From Gracilaria vermiculophylla (lineage: Eukaryota > Rhodophyta > Florideophyceae > Gracilariales > Gracilariaceae): a stretch of 23,571 nt of DNA. Location: contig JAHNZQ020000172.1 in the NCBI GenBank assembly GCA_019155205.2, positions 742,981-766,551 of the forward strand. Reading direction: 5' to 3'. The notes under the pieces were generated by a model. That model did no database searches. It was not told where the DNA came from and saw only the letters and a list, made by a program, of their open reading frames with translations. A program made the position numbers and the translations under genes. Positions 8,685-17,266 of the stretch are shown one piece after another; positions within the stretch are counted from its first letter, which is position 1, and the number at the start of each line of letters is the position of its first letter.

Positions 8685-9554
8685 TCACCGGTTTTTTCGT
8701 CGTTTCTGTACATTCTTTTTTGACCGGTAAACTAGCAGTCCCGTAACACAGACGCATCGTTTCTTGGCCGGGCGCGGTAAAGCACCGAACACCAATAGTG
8801 TTGGCCAGATCTTTTCCAGTCCGATCGTGTCATTAACGGCCTTCAGAGCCCTTTGTAAGCATTCTTCGTTACTCTCAGAACGCGGCATAGATTCGCGAAT
8901 CTTGAGATACGCAACTTGAAGAGGCGCGTAACAGCGCCCGAAATGGGACATAGTCAACGGCGACTCGATAGGGGCTTCTACGATTGTGATGCCTTCGGCT
9001 GTTTCATTTGCTGCGAACTCGGCAGAGACAAAATTTGATCCTTGGTCTACAGGTAGATTGTCTGGGTGTCCAAGGTAGACACGACTATAGCAATTCAGGA
9101 TCGTTTTCCAGACATGATTGGAAGTCATGTTTCGCAGAAACCCTGCAACGTTGAAATGCGTTGCCGCATCTACCATATGGAGTGCGGGGCGGCTCCTTAT
9201 GTATATGACGTCAACTGCTACGATGTGGTTGAAGCGCAAGTCATCAGTTCCAATGGTGACTTTAAAACCACGAAGCCTTGCGCTATGACGGACATAAATG
9301 TCACAATCACTGATGATTTCTTCTAACTTCTGGCGCATTGGACCTTTTACTCCTTCGGGGTCGGCTCGCTTGGGAGGATTGTACAAAGCCTGGATGAAGG
9401 GTTGGCCAAAAACGTGATGAAGTTTTCGAAGTTTTGCTTCAGTATACAGAGCGTACTTCAGGTTCTCAGGCTTCCATTGGTGTAGGAGAAAGTAATTCTC
9501 CATTGTCAATTTCTGCTCTGCGTTCTTGAACTTTACTGCCTTATCTCGGATGCT
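8685..9554 (-). pseudogene. Copia-2 pre-integrase region and divergent integrase (C-terminus replaced)
   Basis: The minus frame carries AKLRKLHHVFGQPFIQALYN (HH of the zinc region), SDCDIYVRHSARL (second Cys of the usual CDICVRHS is Tyr), VAVDVIYIRSRPALHMVDAA (first catalytic Asp), LPVDQGSNFVSAEF (second Asp) and APIESPLTMSHFGRCYAPL, where the catalytic Glu expected before Arg is Gly. Conserved text ends at FGALPRPA (about 8770); the last 29 residues are unrelated Lys/Arg-rich sequence from the replaced segment. The frame is otherwise open for 274 codons and is continuous, through a TAA at 9555-9557, with the protease upstream. The lineage resembles a Copia group known from fungi. Integration function is lost. 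Confidence 0.8.
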
Positions 9555-9856
9555 TTAATCCAATCCACTATCCTTCATGTCACGCATGCTAAGAAATGAG
9601 GGAATGTTATCTTTCATTATTTGGAACTGTACGTTAATATCCAGGTTTACGTCTTTGAAAGGGATCGGGACAAGGCCAGTACCAATTGCCTTAAATATAC
9701 CACCGATTCCAAACATGGAGCGTCCGCTGTTGGTGTCGATGTTCATTGGAACATTAAACTCTTCACAACAAGCACGATACTTTTTGTATGACATGGCTGA
9801 AGACTTCTTCGCACATGAGTCCATGAGAATTCATATGAAACCGAGGCTTCTCCCAT
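9555..9856 (-). pseudogene. Copia-2 retropepsin-like protease (active site lost)
   Basis: The minus frame from 9824 reads MDSCAKKSSAMSYKKYRAC, then NIDTNSGRSMFGIGGIFKAI and later IPSFLSMRDMKDSGLD before TAA. In this lineage the protease begins with D-(S/T)-G-C-A; here Gly is missing between Ser and Cys, so the catalytic loop is broken. The later MFGIG and LSxxDMxxxG blocks keep the fold signature. A frameshift separates it from gag. It would process the polyprotein. Confidence 0.65.
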
Positions 9857-10525
9857 TTATAATGCTGAAAACATAGCGGCTTTTCCGGCTTGAAGATCTA
9901 TGGCAAAAGTTCTACCATGTATAAAAGAAGAGTTTGCCAAATACGCTTCCATTTCTTTTTGCAGCGAGAGTATGTCTCTTGCAAGATATGCTTCATACTC
10001 GTCGTCCGAGTCTGAAAGTTGAACTTCTTCTTCCGGTTCATCGTCTTCCAGAGCTTCATCTAATTGTTCAGAGATGTAGGCCACGTCCTCAACATTGACC
10101 ATGGCGGACGGGTGTGAGGCTTTCAGGCATTGGATAGCAGCGCGGACTTCTACTGGAGAGTGGTGAGGTCGTGATTTGTCTCCTGTTCCAAATACAAAAC
10201 AGCCCTTGGATCCTTTGATCCATCTGGAGGATAGTCGTCGAGGTCGGTTATGTCGTTGATTTTGAAAAGATCCTGTGGATCCAAAAGATCGCTTCGCTTC
10301 ACCACCAAACTGTCGTCCAAGACTGTGTAGAGCAACACCATCTTCTTCGCTATTAGTAAGATAAGAGCTTGCAGATTTTCTTTCATGGGAAAGGAACGTC
10401 GCAATCCTGTTAATTGTCTCTTGAGCTGTGCTCGAAACACGCTCTCTAAGCGATTGTTGGAATCGATCGATATCGCAGGAGATAATCAGCTGATCACGGA
10501 GTAAAACGTCATGCTGATAGTTCAT
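9857..10525 (-). pseudogene. Copia-2 gag C-terminus and linker to protease
   Basis: This 222-codon minus frame begins in the region where the gag of this lineage has an oligomerising helix (DQLIISCDIDRFQQSLRERV). A Ser/Arg-rich linker follows, then KGCFVFGTGDKSRPHHSPVE, a decayed zinc knuckle: one of the CxxC cysteines is now Phe while the paired His residues remain. An acidic region comes next, and AYLANSSFIHGRTF leads into the protease. The upstream gag segment is in another frame. Gag would package element RNA. Assignment rests on position and the knuckle remnant. Confidence 0.65.
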
Positions 10526-10578
10526 AGAGAGTTGCTTTTGACGTGAAGATAGTTTGACCGAAACGTTTTTCGGAATAC

Positions 10579-10905
10579 TTACGCTTCGCTGCTGTCAGGA
10601 TCGTCTTTCATCGCATTTGACAATTTCAAAGTCTGCCATAGGAGTAGGATACGGTTTTTCTGCTCCTCGCTAGTGTAACAGTCCAAAACTTTCCGACGAG
10701 CTTCGTCCAACGTATCATCGGGACGATACAATCGGGTGTAGAATGACAGTGCTTCATTCCTTAGCTTAACAGAAAGCGCTCCAGACTTTTCCTTGTCTGA
10801 TAGACGGTAGACGCGGGCCAGAGTCTCGTAGAGAAGAAAAGCAGATGAAAGATCTTCAAAACATCGACCAATGTACTTTGCTTGGCCTTGGTATGCTTTC
10901 ATCAA
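10579..10905 (-). pseudogene. Copia-2 gag middle segment
   Basis: A 108-residue helical minus frame containing GALSVKLRNEALSFYTRLYR and a charged stretch ending ILLLWQTLKL. This resembles the capsid-like core of gag in the same lineage (ALS-ML-G-AL-FY followed by a helix and a TEE-R-----W block). It is offset by a frame from the pieces on both sides, at 10526-10578 and 10906-10976, indicating two indels. There is no catalytic role; it would form the particle shell. Confidence 0.6.
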
Positions 10906-10976
10906 GCCATTGATGCCAAGTCAGTAGCCTGCAGAGACAGTGTTGTGTGCTTCTGAGTTGGGTCTGTTGGTTGACC

Positions 10977-11720
10977 TCAATTGGGGTTTTCCTCTCCCCT
11001 CGAAATTACTTGAACCATCTGCATGCTCAACAGTAAATTGACGTGCCTGTCTATTCTCACAGTCAACAATATCTTGATGGAAAATGGTATGTGGGGCAAA
11101 AAGGACTTAATATCGATGGGAACTTCCTGCTCTGTCTTGATCAGCGTGTGGCAGGCGATATTACTGTCTGAAATGTTACGGATAATGGAGGCATCTTCCG
11201 TTCTGAGAGCTTTGTCTCCTCTCATCTCCGTCCTAGACCCAAGCAGTTGGCTTTCAGAGCCCGCATCGACGGTGGAAGGAACGAACCTCTCTTGTAAAAT
11301 GCATTCAACGAGTGCCATTGCTCGCGGAAAGAACCGCTTACATGTCACATGCACACCATGGGAGATCAAAAGTGCAACCCACTTTTGCGCCAACTATTTC
11401 GGCACGGCTTCGATTATATGCCTGCGAAACGTTGCAGTGTACTCAATCCAAAGGGCTTCACCAGTGAATCTTGTTGCTTTTAACGATTCCAACATTTCTT
11501 CGCAGTACGACCTAAATTCCTCGGCGTATGCAATATTCTCCGCTGCACTTGCGTTCGCATTAGGAGGTTCAGGATCATCAGCTTCGTAATTGATAATAGT
11601 AGGCTGCTCTGGATGCGTCTCGACAGACAGGTGAGGATTACTATGTTCTGAGATTGCGACACCAGCGTGGTCAGAACTACTGGCTTGATCATCGGTGCCG
11701 GACATGTTGCGTAGCTGCAC
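10977..11720 (-). pseudogene. Copia-2 gag N-terminus with internal TAG
   Basis: The minus frame opens at ATG 11718-11720; a second ATG (MSGTDDQ) at 11703-11705 is equally likely as the start. The first 108 residues are acidic and disordered-looking, ending in a helical block (AEEFRSYCEEMLESLKA). An in-frame TAG at 11394-11396 interrupts it, and the same frame continues for 138 codons (AQKWVALLISHGVHV onward). It begins about 40 bp inside the LTR, as expected for gag. Domain homology is weak here; position and frame continuity carry the call. Confidence 0.55.
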
Positions 11721-11761
11721 TTGTCACAGAATGGTCAGGACGACCGATGACATTTATAACT

Positions 11762-12095
11762 ATCAATTAGCACCGGTTCAAACCAGAGACGTGGCCGCGC
11801 GGTAGTTCAGAGTGCGTCACTAAGGTCCGTATAGACGAGCGAACGCTTGTAAGCACGGCAAGCGCAGAGAGCGCGTATATACAAGATGTAGGATCGAAGT
11901 TGGATGACGTGATGCTTGCTCTCGTCGGTTTATTGGACTTGTGTAGTTCAGCATCTAATTTATAGTGTCATGTCACAAGCATTGATCGATGATGATTCAA
12001 GTCGGGTAGCTATGGCACGGAATTTAATTAGCTGCAGATCAAATAAATATGATCACACCAACATGATTACAACACGTGTGGTGCCATATTTCATA
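11762..12095 (-). repeat. 5' LTR of Copia-2 (LTR-B)
   Basis: Direct copy of 6295-6622. On the minus strand its start reads TATGAAATATGG where LTR-A has TGTGAAATATGG, a G-to-A change in the terminal TG. The sequence just inside (minus, AGTTATAAATGTC) does not begin with TGG, so no standard tRNA primer site is recognised. Confidence 0.8.
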
Positions 12096-12101
12096 CCCCC
12101 C
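12096..12101. repeat. Right target-site duplication of Copia-2 (imperfect)
   Basis: CCCCCC pairs with CCCGCC at 6289-6294. The Gypsy-2 integrase coding sequence resumes directly beside it. Confidence 0.6.
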
Positions 12102-12592
12102 GTAGGCTCATGGTAGGGATGTAGATCCATGTTGGGGATATTCCTGTCCAATAAATGAGTCCTTCCGCTGCGTGAAAGTTCACGGTACGGTGGGAGCTTG
12201 GCGATGTGTCGGTTTCTGGTGAAAGCAGCGGCTGGGTTAGTTGATTGGTCTCGTAAGCAGCCCGAATGTGGATATATGTCGGTGAACTGGGCCTTAAGAG
12301 CTGACAGATGCGGTGATTCGTGATCTGGGAGGCGGCTGAGAGCATCTGGTGCATTCTTTTTTGCTTCCGCGATTTGAAGGAGGTCGAATGAGAACTCCTG
12401 GGTCTCATCGAGCCAATGACAATGTCGTCCAGACAGCTTGTGCTTCGTCTGGAGAAATTCCATCGGGACGTGATCCTTTACGAGCGTCAAAGAGGGTGTT
12501 CGGAGGTACCAACTCCATGCACGGAAGGCGATCATGGCTACGAGGAGCTCTTGATCTTCCGTATCCCATTTTCTCTCTGCCGGTGAGAGGCG
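12102..12592 (-). pseudogene. Gypsy-2 RNase H end and integrase zinc-region start
   Basis: The minus frame contains LTLVKDHVPMEFLQTKHKLSG, WLDETQEFSFDLLQIAEAKK and DALSRLPDHE. This is the end of the Ty3/Gypsy RNase H and the classic DALSR linker. After a linker (APDALSR to FTDIYPH) the adjacent frame reads EGLIYWTGISPTWIYIPTMSLR, the first part of the integrase N-terminal domain, then meets the LTR of Copia-2. The remainder is at 5019-6288. One frameshift lies between 12150 and 12200. Confidence 0.8.
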
Positions 12593-13600
12593 CTAAGAAA
12601 GGAAATGGACCCGGAGTCCGTTCAGCGAGAGTGTCGCACAGACGGCGAAATGAAAAGCGTCTGTGGCAAGGACGAACGGCTGCGTGAAGTTGGCGTGAGC
12701 CAGCACCGATGCTGAGGTGAGTGCGTCCTTCAGCTTTCTAAAAGCTTTACCCTGCTCCGTGCCCCAATAGAAGTTGTGGGTGCGTAGCAGGTCCGAGATG
12801 AGGTGCATGATGTGTGCGTACTCCTTGATTAGACGGCGGTAGAAGTGGGCGAGTCCCATGCATTGCTGCAAATGCCGAATATTGCGTGGCATGGGCCTGT
12901 TGCGGAAGGCATTGGTGAGGTGGTATTGTGTTGCAGTGCCCCTCTCCGAAACACGAAAACGGAGGAAGTCCAATTCTTTCGCGCAGAATGCGCATTTACT
13001 GCGTCTCGCAAATATGTGGTTTGCGCGAAATGCGTCGAATACCGTGCGCAAATGCGTCTTGTGCTCTTCGAGAGTTTGGCTGTATACCAGGATGTCGTCA
13101 AGATAGAGCACCGGGCACCGTTCATTAAGGGTGCAAAGGACGGATGCAATAAATCGCAGGAAAGCGAGTCAGGCATTTGTGAGCCTGAAGCACAACACAC
13201 GCCATTTGAAAGAACTGAAGCGGGTGCGAATAGCATTTTTGTGACAAACCTTTTCCCGTATCATCATTTTGTGGTAGGTGCGTACTAGATCAATCTCGGA
13301 AAAATATCGCACGCCCGCCACCTGGTCTACCGACTCATCGCTGATAGGCCGGGTTGTGTAGTCGAGGATTGTCATTAAATTTTTGCCCACGATAGTCGCA
13401 CATCATCCGGAGCTCCCCAGACTTCGTTTTGACCAAGAGGACGGGTGCTTCGTAGGGGAAGGTGAAGGGGCGGATAAGGCTCTTGCTGAGGAGGTGTTCC
13501 AGGGTGTCGTGCAGCATTGTTTGTTCATTTTTTCGAGATGTGGATGACCGGGCGGACAGGTCAGGGTTCGTCTGCTTCAAGGCTGATCTCGAAATCGAGG
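12593..13600 (-). pseudogene. Gypsy-2 reverse transcriptase (broken)
   Basis: Minus-strand pieces in order: a start block with SLIRPFTFPYEAPVLLVKTK and GELRMMCDYRG; then DYTTRPISDESVDQVAGVRY, FSEIDLVRTYHKMMI (catalytic Asp region) and FRLTNA followed by a TGA at 13169-13171; then FIASVLCTLNE, YLDD at 13094-13105 and ILVYSQTLEEH; then the thumb and GTEQGKAFRKLKDAL leading to RNase H LATDAFHFAV. A frame change near 13390 and the TGA break the coding. Block order and spacing match a full Gypsy RT. Confidence 0.88.
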
Positions 13601-14134
13601 TTTGTGTTTGGTCGGATCATGTCCAAAAGGTCTCCACGGAAGATTTCATGATATTCCACGACGATTTCTGAGAGCTCCGGGTGGCAGGGCCTAGACAAAT
13701 TAGGCTAGAGGCGAATGGCGAAGAGCCCGCAGTCCGTTTTTCGTGTAAGTCAGCAGAGGCGTTTAAACGAGATCGTCAAAACTATCTCGGTTTTTGCAGG
13801 CGGGGCGGAAGATGAATGCCTGCAGGAGTGTAAGTGGAACTGGGAACCATCAGCGCGCTTGATGGTCAGGGCGTACGAGTCCCAATCGATGGCGGGGAGT
13901 GTGTTGCGAAGCCACAGACATTCGACCGTCAGCAGGGGAAGGTTTTCAATTGTTTTCTGTATCTGTATGACATATGCTATGATTTCGGTCCGCAACTCTC
14001 CCAGTTCAATGACATTCCTTGTTACAGACTTTATCCTGAAGGTAGAGCTGTCGCCAAGGTCCTGTTGAGCTAATGACGAGGGGTGCAGGTGGAGTTGGTA
14101 GAGCCGAAAGGCGGGAGGAAAGAGGAAGGCGTGG
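13601..14134 (-). pseudogene. Gypsy-2 protease C-terminal half and protease-RT linker
   Basis: The minus strand shows ENLPLLTVECLWLRNTLPAI then DWDSYALTIKRADGS, the LPxIDWxxxxL block that ends the retropepsin-like domain of chromoviruses. A linker with HPELSEIVVEYHEIFRGD-like sequence leads into RT. Stops and frameshifts are frequent. The active-site half lies beyond 14449, across the TRIM-like insertion. Confidence 0.6.
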
Positions 14135-14139
14135 GATGT

Positions 14140-14213
14140 TGATAGTTCAAGTAGTAAACTATATGCCCTATGTCACAATAAAATGTAATGCATATAGCTC
14201 ATCTGTTTTCCAA
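14140..14213. repeat. Terminal direct repeat 1 of the TRIM-like element
   Basis: Begins TGATAGTTCAAG and ends CTGTTTTCCAA. It pairs with 14370-14443; the last 25 bases (CATATAGCTCATCTGTTTT onward) are nearly identical in the two copies. Confidence 0.65.
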
Positions 14214-14369
14214 TAGGTCATGGCCCCATCTGCACGCTAGGACCCTGCGTTCACCTTGCAGAAGTGACCTGAGCCTGAGAAATTGTACAGAAGTACAGCA
14301 GTAGTCGATTTCAACTACTGTACGTTCGCCATCTCGTTCTATGATTAAGTACAGGGCGAGAGCGCTTGT

Positions 14370-14443
14370 TGATATTTCAAGTAGAAAACTGTACGCCCTG
14401 TGTCACAAAAGAGTGAAGCGCATATAGCTCATCTGTTTTGCAA
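14370..14443. repeat. Terminal direct repeat 2 of the TRIM-like element
   Basis: Begins TGATATTTCAAG and ends CTGTTTTGCAA; direct copy of 14140-14213 with about 12 mismatches. Confidence 0.65.
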
Positions 14444-14448
14444 AATGT

Positions 14449-16212
14449 GGTGCTCTGCGGTCGAGATGGAAGACAACTCTGTGAACATTCAGGGTGCCGT
14501 TAAACAGCTTCTCCCCAAAGGCACCCGCATCTACAGCCGAGAGGGTTGGTAAGAGAGGATTAGATGTGGGGGAAGCAATTGTGGGGCCCGTGCCAACGTG
14601 CGGCGCACCTAGTGTTTTGACGGCTGTGGTAATGGGCGGCTTGAAAAGGTGATCCGCCGAAAGGGGTGTCTTCCGTTCGTTCCAAGGATGCTGTCCACGA
14701 CGCACAAATCGATCGCTGGCGCGTTATATGCGGACTTGGATCTCGTTCTTCGTGTCCACGAGTCTCCAAATGGCCGTATTTGGTTCCTTGTTGATCCTCA
14801 ATGGATCGGGAAGGGTAGTATGGCTCGGGCCACTGCCATTGGTTCTAGTAGTGCGGAGAGAGTGGCTATTATACCGAAAGCGACTCTGTGGGCTTCGGGA
14901 ATCGTGGTTATAGTCCTAGCGGGCACCAGCGTGGTGTTTTTCCGAGAATTTGCCTTTCTTGTGTGTAGGTTGTGACAACTGGAGGGAGCTCTACGCCTCG
15001 GATAGTAGTGTTTTGCATGTCTCGACGAGGTAGTTGAAGGGGGTGATGTGCTTTTCCATTGACCGTCGAATTTGGAACCGGAGGAGTTCCAGTCTGACGT
15101 CGGGTAGTTCTTCGGTCGTTACAAAGGCCTTGATGAGGCCCTTTCCCAGCTCCTGCAAGTTTTAAACTGACTTGTCTTGAGACATCGCTCTTTTGTACTA
15201 GTGATCAGCCGCTTTACGTAGTTGGTAGATGTCGATGTGAACTTCCTGAGCGGTTGTCACTGCTGAAAAGAAGATTGTGACCTTCCGCTTACCGGAAGCA
15301 AAGTCCCTGATGGAAATAGACAAGCGTTCTTCCGGTCTTGCGGCGAAGGTAAGGTCGGCCATGAGTTTGACCGCGTGTGCGAGATCGGAAAGGCTGGCCT
15401 GAGCCCCCTCGGGTGACGTGGTGGGGGCTTCTGGAGAGGTCCTACGCACAATGGAGGGTATACAATCCGCAGTTTTCCTTCCCTCGTCTGCTAATGTTCC
15501 GTTTTGCGGCGGTATCCGTTGGTTCCCGACATGAGACTTGGCTTGCTGTATTCGAGGTATGTCTAGGGCCAGGGGGCGCATCGTCGGGGGGTTAGGATAC
15601 ACGTGATTCTGCGGGATCACGTAGCTTTCAAACGTTTGGATATGAGACCCGATGGTCCCCAGACGGTTCGTGATGCGCGTATCCAACTCGCTCATCTGCG
15701 TAGCCAGCGTGTCCAGTGAGCGCTGTTGGTTGAGAAGCGCGGAGAGAAATAGCGTCGAGGAAGGCCTGGTGAGTGGCGTTTCTGATTGGGGGGGCGATGT
15801 TCCGGCTCTGATGTGGTGACGCGCGGAGGACGTGGGCAATTGCTGGTGAGGCGGCATGCGACACACGCGGCTGATCGGGTAAAAGGGGAGTTTCCGAACG
15901 AGATCTGGTGGCAGCGCTCTGCTCGGTAATGGGAGCGGCTTTGGCGGCGGCGGCGGCTCCTGTGCGAGGCCCTGAGAGAACAGGCCCTGTCGGAAAGGGC
16001 GAGCACCTGGGAGAGCTGTGTGTGCTCGCAATAGCAGAGACGCTGTGGAGGCTGGTCTCTCTGGATCTTGTTGCAAGGAATGCGGCGTCTCGGTGTAATA
16101 TGGATTTAGGCAGATGGATGAAAGTATGACGCGTAGTAATAGGTGGTGCAGGGGGGAGAAGATTGAACGATGCTACCAAATGTATCACAGAAAGGTTTAG
16201 AAGAGTCTGCAC
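14449..16212 (-). pseudogene. Gypsy-2 gag and protease active-site region (broken)
   Basis: The minus frame of 292 codons to 15198 starts near the 5' LTR: a Pro/Ala-rich head, then a helical stretch (LNQQRSLDTLATQMSELDTR), and a basic C-terminus. Coding continues after the stop with a retrotransposon-gag block (LGKGLIKAFVTTEELPDVRL, RFQIRRSMEKHITPFNYLVE) at about 15000-15130. The protease start near 14450-14520 reads LFNGTLNVHRVVFHLDRRAP then HF; the catalytic D-S-G expected there is D-R-R, so it is dead, and the TRIM-like element follows at once. Two candidate gag starts exist, at 16074-16076 and 16210-16212; neither can be chosen on sequence alone. Confidence 0.65.
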
Positions 16213-16230
16213 AGTCCTTTATCTAAGGGG

Positions 16231-16466
16231 AATTGGGCCGGGTATTTTTTAGCAGGCAGAATAACTATCTGTTTCTATATATACTAGCTGTGTCGAAGTA
16301 TATACTAGCTATTTCTCATTATATATTGGCTGTTTATAATTAACGGCCCTTTTGACTGCCCAGCGCATTTGCGCCGTACCCTGCCGATTTTCTCTGTGGA
16401 ACAGCGGTCGGTGTTTATGTTTTGGCCATTGTTCATAAACTGCTCTCGACTTTGCCTTCTCTTTAT
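16231..16466 (-). repeat. 5' LTR of Gypsy-2
   Basis: Direct copy of 4792-5005. The minus start reads TATAAAGAGAAGG where the other copy has TGTAACTAGAAGG, so the terminal TG is mutated. Internal TATACTAGCTG-type units recur, as in the other LTR. No TGG-type primer site abuts it; the nearest TGGTAGC on the minus strand is about 55 bp inside (16171-16177). Confidence 0.8.
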
Positions 16467-16471
16467 AGGAA
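16467..16471 (+). repeat. Right target-site duplication of Gypsy-2 (imperfect)
   Basis: GGAAC abuts the LTR end at 16466 and pairs with GGAAA at 4787-4791. Confidence 0.45.
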
Positions 16472-16896
16472 CAAATGGGAAAGTTCTGCCGCTTCAGTCA
16501 GCGATGGCGCATGTGTACTCAATGCTATGTGACTGTTGAGGAATCAATGGTTTCAATAACATAGATTTGACGCATGGATATTGACCGGTACCATTAGAAA
16601 AGGTATAAAAGTAAATTATGTAAGGTCAAACTCGGTTTTGTGATTTACTTCCTCACCAGGACTCTTTAATGAAGTACAGACTTTTGTCAACAATTTCCAA
16701 TCTATGAAACGAAAAATGTTTAAAGGCCGAGTAAAACGCCTGGTGCCCAGGTTGGACGATTTCTTAATGCACTTCACGGATGAGACAAAGCTTTTGGCCG
16801 ATGTAGTAACACTTCTGGATTTTTGCGCAGAAACGGGATTCAAAGTGAGTCCTGTTTCGGTGCAGACGTCCAGTTGTCGTGAAGAAAAAGGTTAAG
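16467..16896 (+). pseudogene. Gypsy-1 reverse transcriptase palm (broken)
   Basis: The plus strand resumes RT motifs of the outer element: NNIDLTHGY then a TGA in place of Trp and PVPLEK (the catalytic-Asp block with HGYW), a decayed FTPxRV-type region, then FQSMKRKMFKGRVKRL, PRLDDFLMHFTDETKLL (the xxDD box as RLDD) and LLDFCAETGFKVSPV. The order is exactly what should follow the blocks that stop at 4791, which shows Gypsy-2 inserted here. It ends at the LTR of Copia-3. At least one stop and one indel are present. Confidence 0.75.
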
Positions 16897-17246
16897 TGCA
16901 TCGAGGCCACCTTATAAAGTGGCAAACGTGCACCAGCTCGATCAGAGTGTAACCTACACTATACTTCAAGGACAATCAATACTACCAATCATATTAAACC
17001 ATTACATAAATGTGCTATCCACAATGTTACCCACAATTCAATATGGCTGACAACAACAAAGCACAACAAGGCAAAAAGGAATGCACAGAAAGGCGTATCC
17101 GTTATGTAAACTCACGACAGCATGACAGTGCACAAATTCACGGATTCTGGGTGTCACCGTAATCCGGTTCCATACACAAGCAGCTATATGTGTCAGGAAC
17201 AGCAATGCGCTGCGACAGCAGGGACGGTAGCTCATTTCTGCTAACA
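16897..17246 (-). repeat. 3' LTR of Copia-3 (LTR-C)
   Basis: Starts (plus) TGCATCGAGGCC and ends CTGCTAACA; nearly identical to 22649-22997. The TATA-like site near its plus-strand left end is TTTATAAG (minus) here, one change from the other copy. Confidence 0.95.
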
Positions 17247-17256
17247 CCCTCCCTCT
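17247..17256 (-). other. Polypurine tract of Copia-3
   Basis: Minus strand AGAGGGAGGG immediately precedes the TGTTAG start of the 3' LTR, the standard plus-strand primer. Confidence 0.8.
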
Positions 17257-17266
17257 GTTTCTGACT

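Larger units (their letters stand above)
6996..8770. other. Non-retroelement segment replacing the RT of Copia-2
   Basis: Minus-strand retroelement homology stops at about 6995 on one side (RNase H) and about 8770 on the other (integrase, after FGALPRPA). Between them neither strand shows an RT. The segment instead holds host-like pieces: a MAP kinase N-terminus (+), an acidic-tailed frame (+) and a C2HC zinc finger (-). Strand composition is sharply skewed: 7400-8380 is G/A-rich on plus, while 8500-8700 is AT-rich. The edges are placed by loss of homology and may be off by tens of bases. The cause could be template switching during reverse transcription or later replacement. Confidence 0.7.
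6295..12095 (-). mobile_element. Copia-2: divergent Copia-like element with captured host DNA
   Basis: Direct LTRs at 6295-6622 and 11762-12095 flank a minus-strand body with gag, retropepsin, integrase and RNase H in Copia order (integrase before RNase H). The integrase block (IVAVDVIYI, VDQGSNFVSAEF, APIESP) and the RNase H (GYIDSRTSF, LQIDVSAL, LAWIPSALN) recall a Copia-superfamily lineage I know from fungal genomes; that is recollection, not a search. RT is absent and replaced by about 1.7 kb holding host-gene pieces (~7000-8770). It lies inside Gypsy-2. Confidence 0.85.
14140..14443. mobile_element. TRIM-like element, 304 bp, in the Gypsy-2 protease
   Basis: Two direct repeats of about 74 bp (14140-14213 and 14370-14443), 62 of 74 positions matching by eye, bound a 156-bp non-coding core. 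Both repeats start TG and end CAA. Flanks GATGT (14135-14139) and AATGT (14444-14448) form a 5-bp duplication with one transition. Removing the element would bring the two protease halves next to each other. Small size, terminal direct repeats and no coding fit a terminal-repeat retrotransposon in miniature. No clear primer site or polypurine tract is visible, so the class is provisional. Confidence 0.55.
4792..16466 (-). mobile_element. Gypsy-2: chromovirus-like Ty3/Gypsy element, interrupted twice
   Basis: On the minus strand the order is 5' LTR (16231-16466), gag, protease, RT, RNase H, integrase with chromodomain-like tail, polypurine tract and 3' LTR (4792-5005). The integrase-last order defines Ty3/Gypsy. 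The two LTRs are direct copies. The body is interrupted by Copia-2 (6295-12095) and by a TRIM-like element (14140-14443). Without those it would be about 5.6 kb, normal for the family. It lies in antisense orientation inside the Gypsy-1 RT gene, whose motifs resume at 16467. Confidence 0.88.

Noticed and set aside
9066..9326. Plus-strand 86-codon frame
   Set aside because: Antisense shadow of the well-supported Copia-2 integrase.
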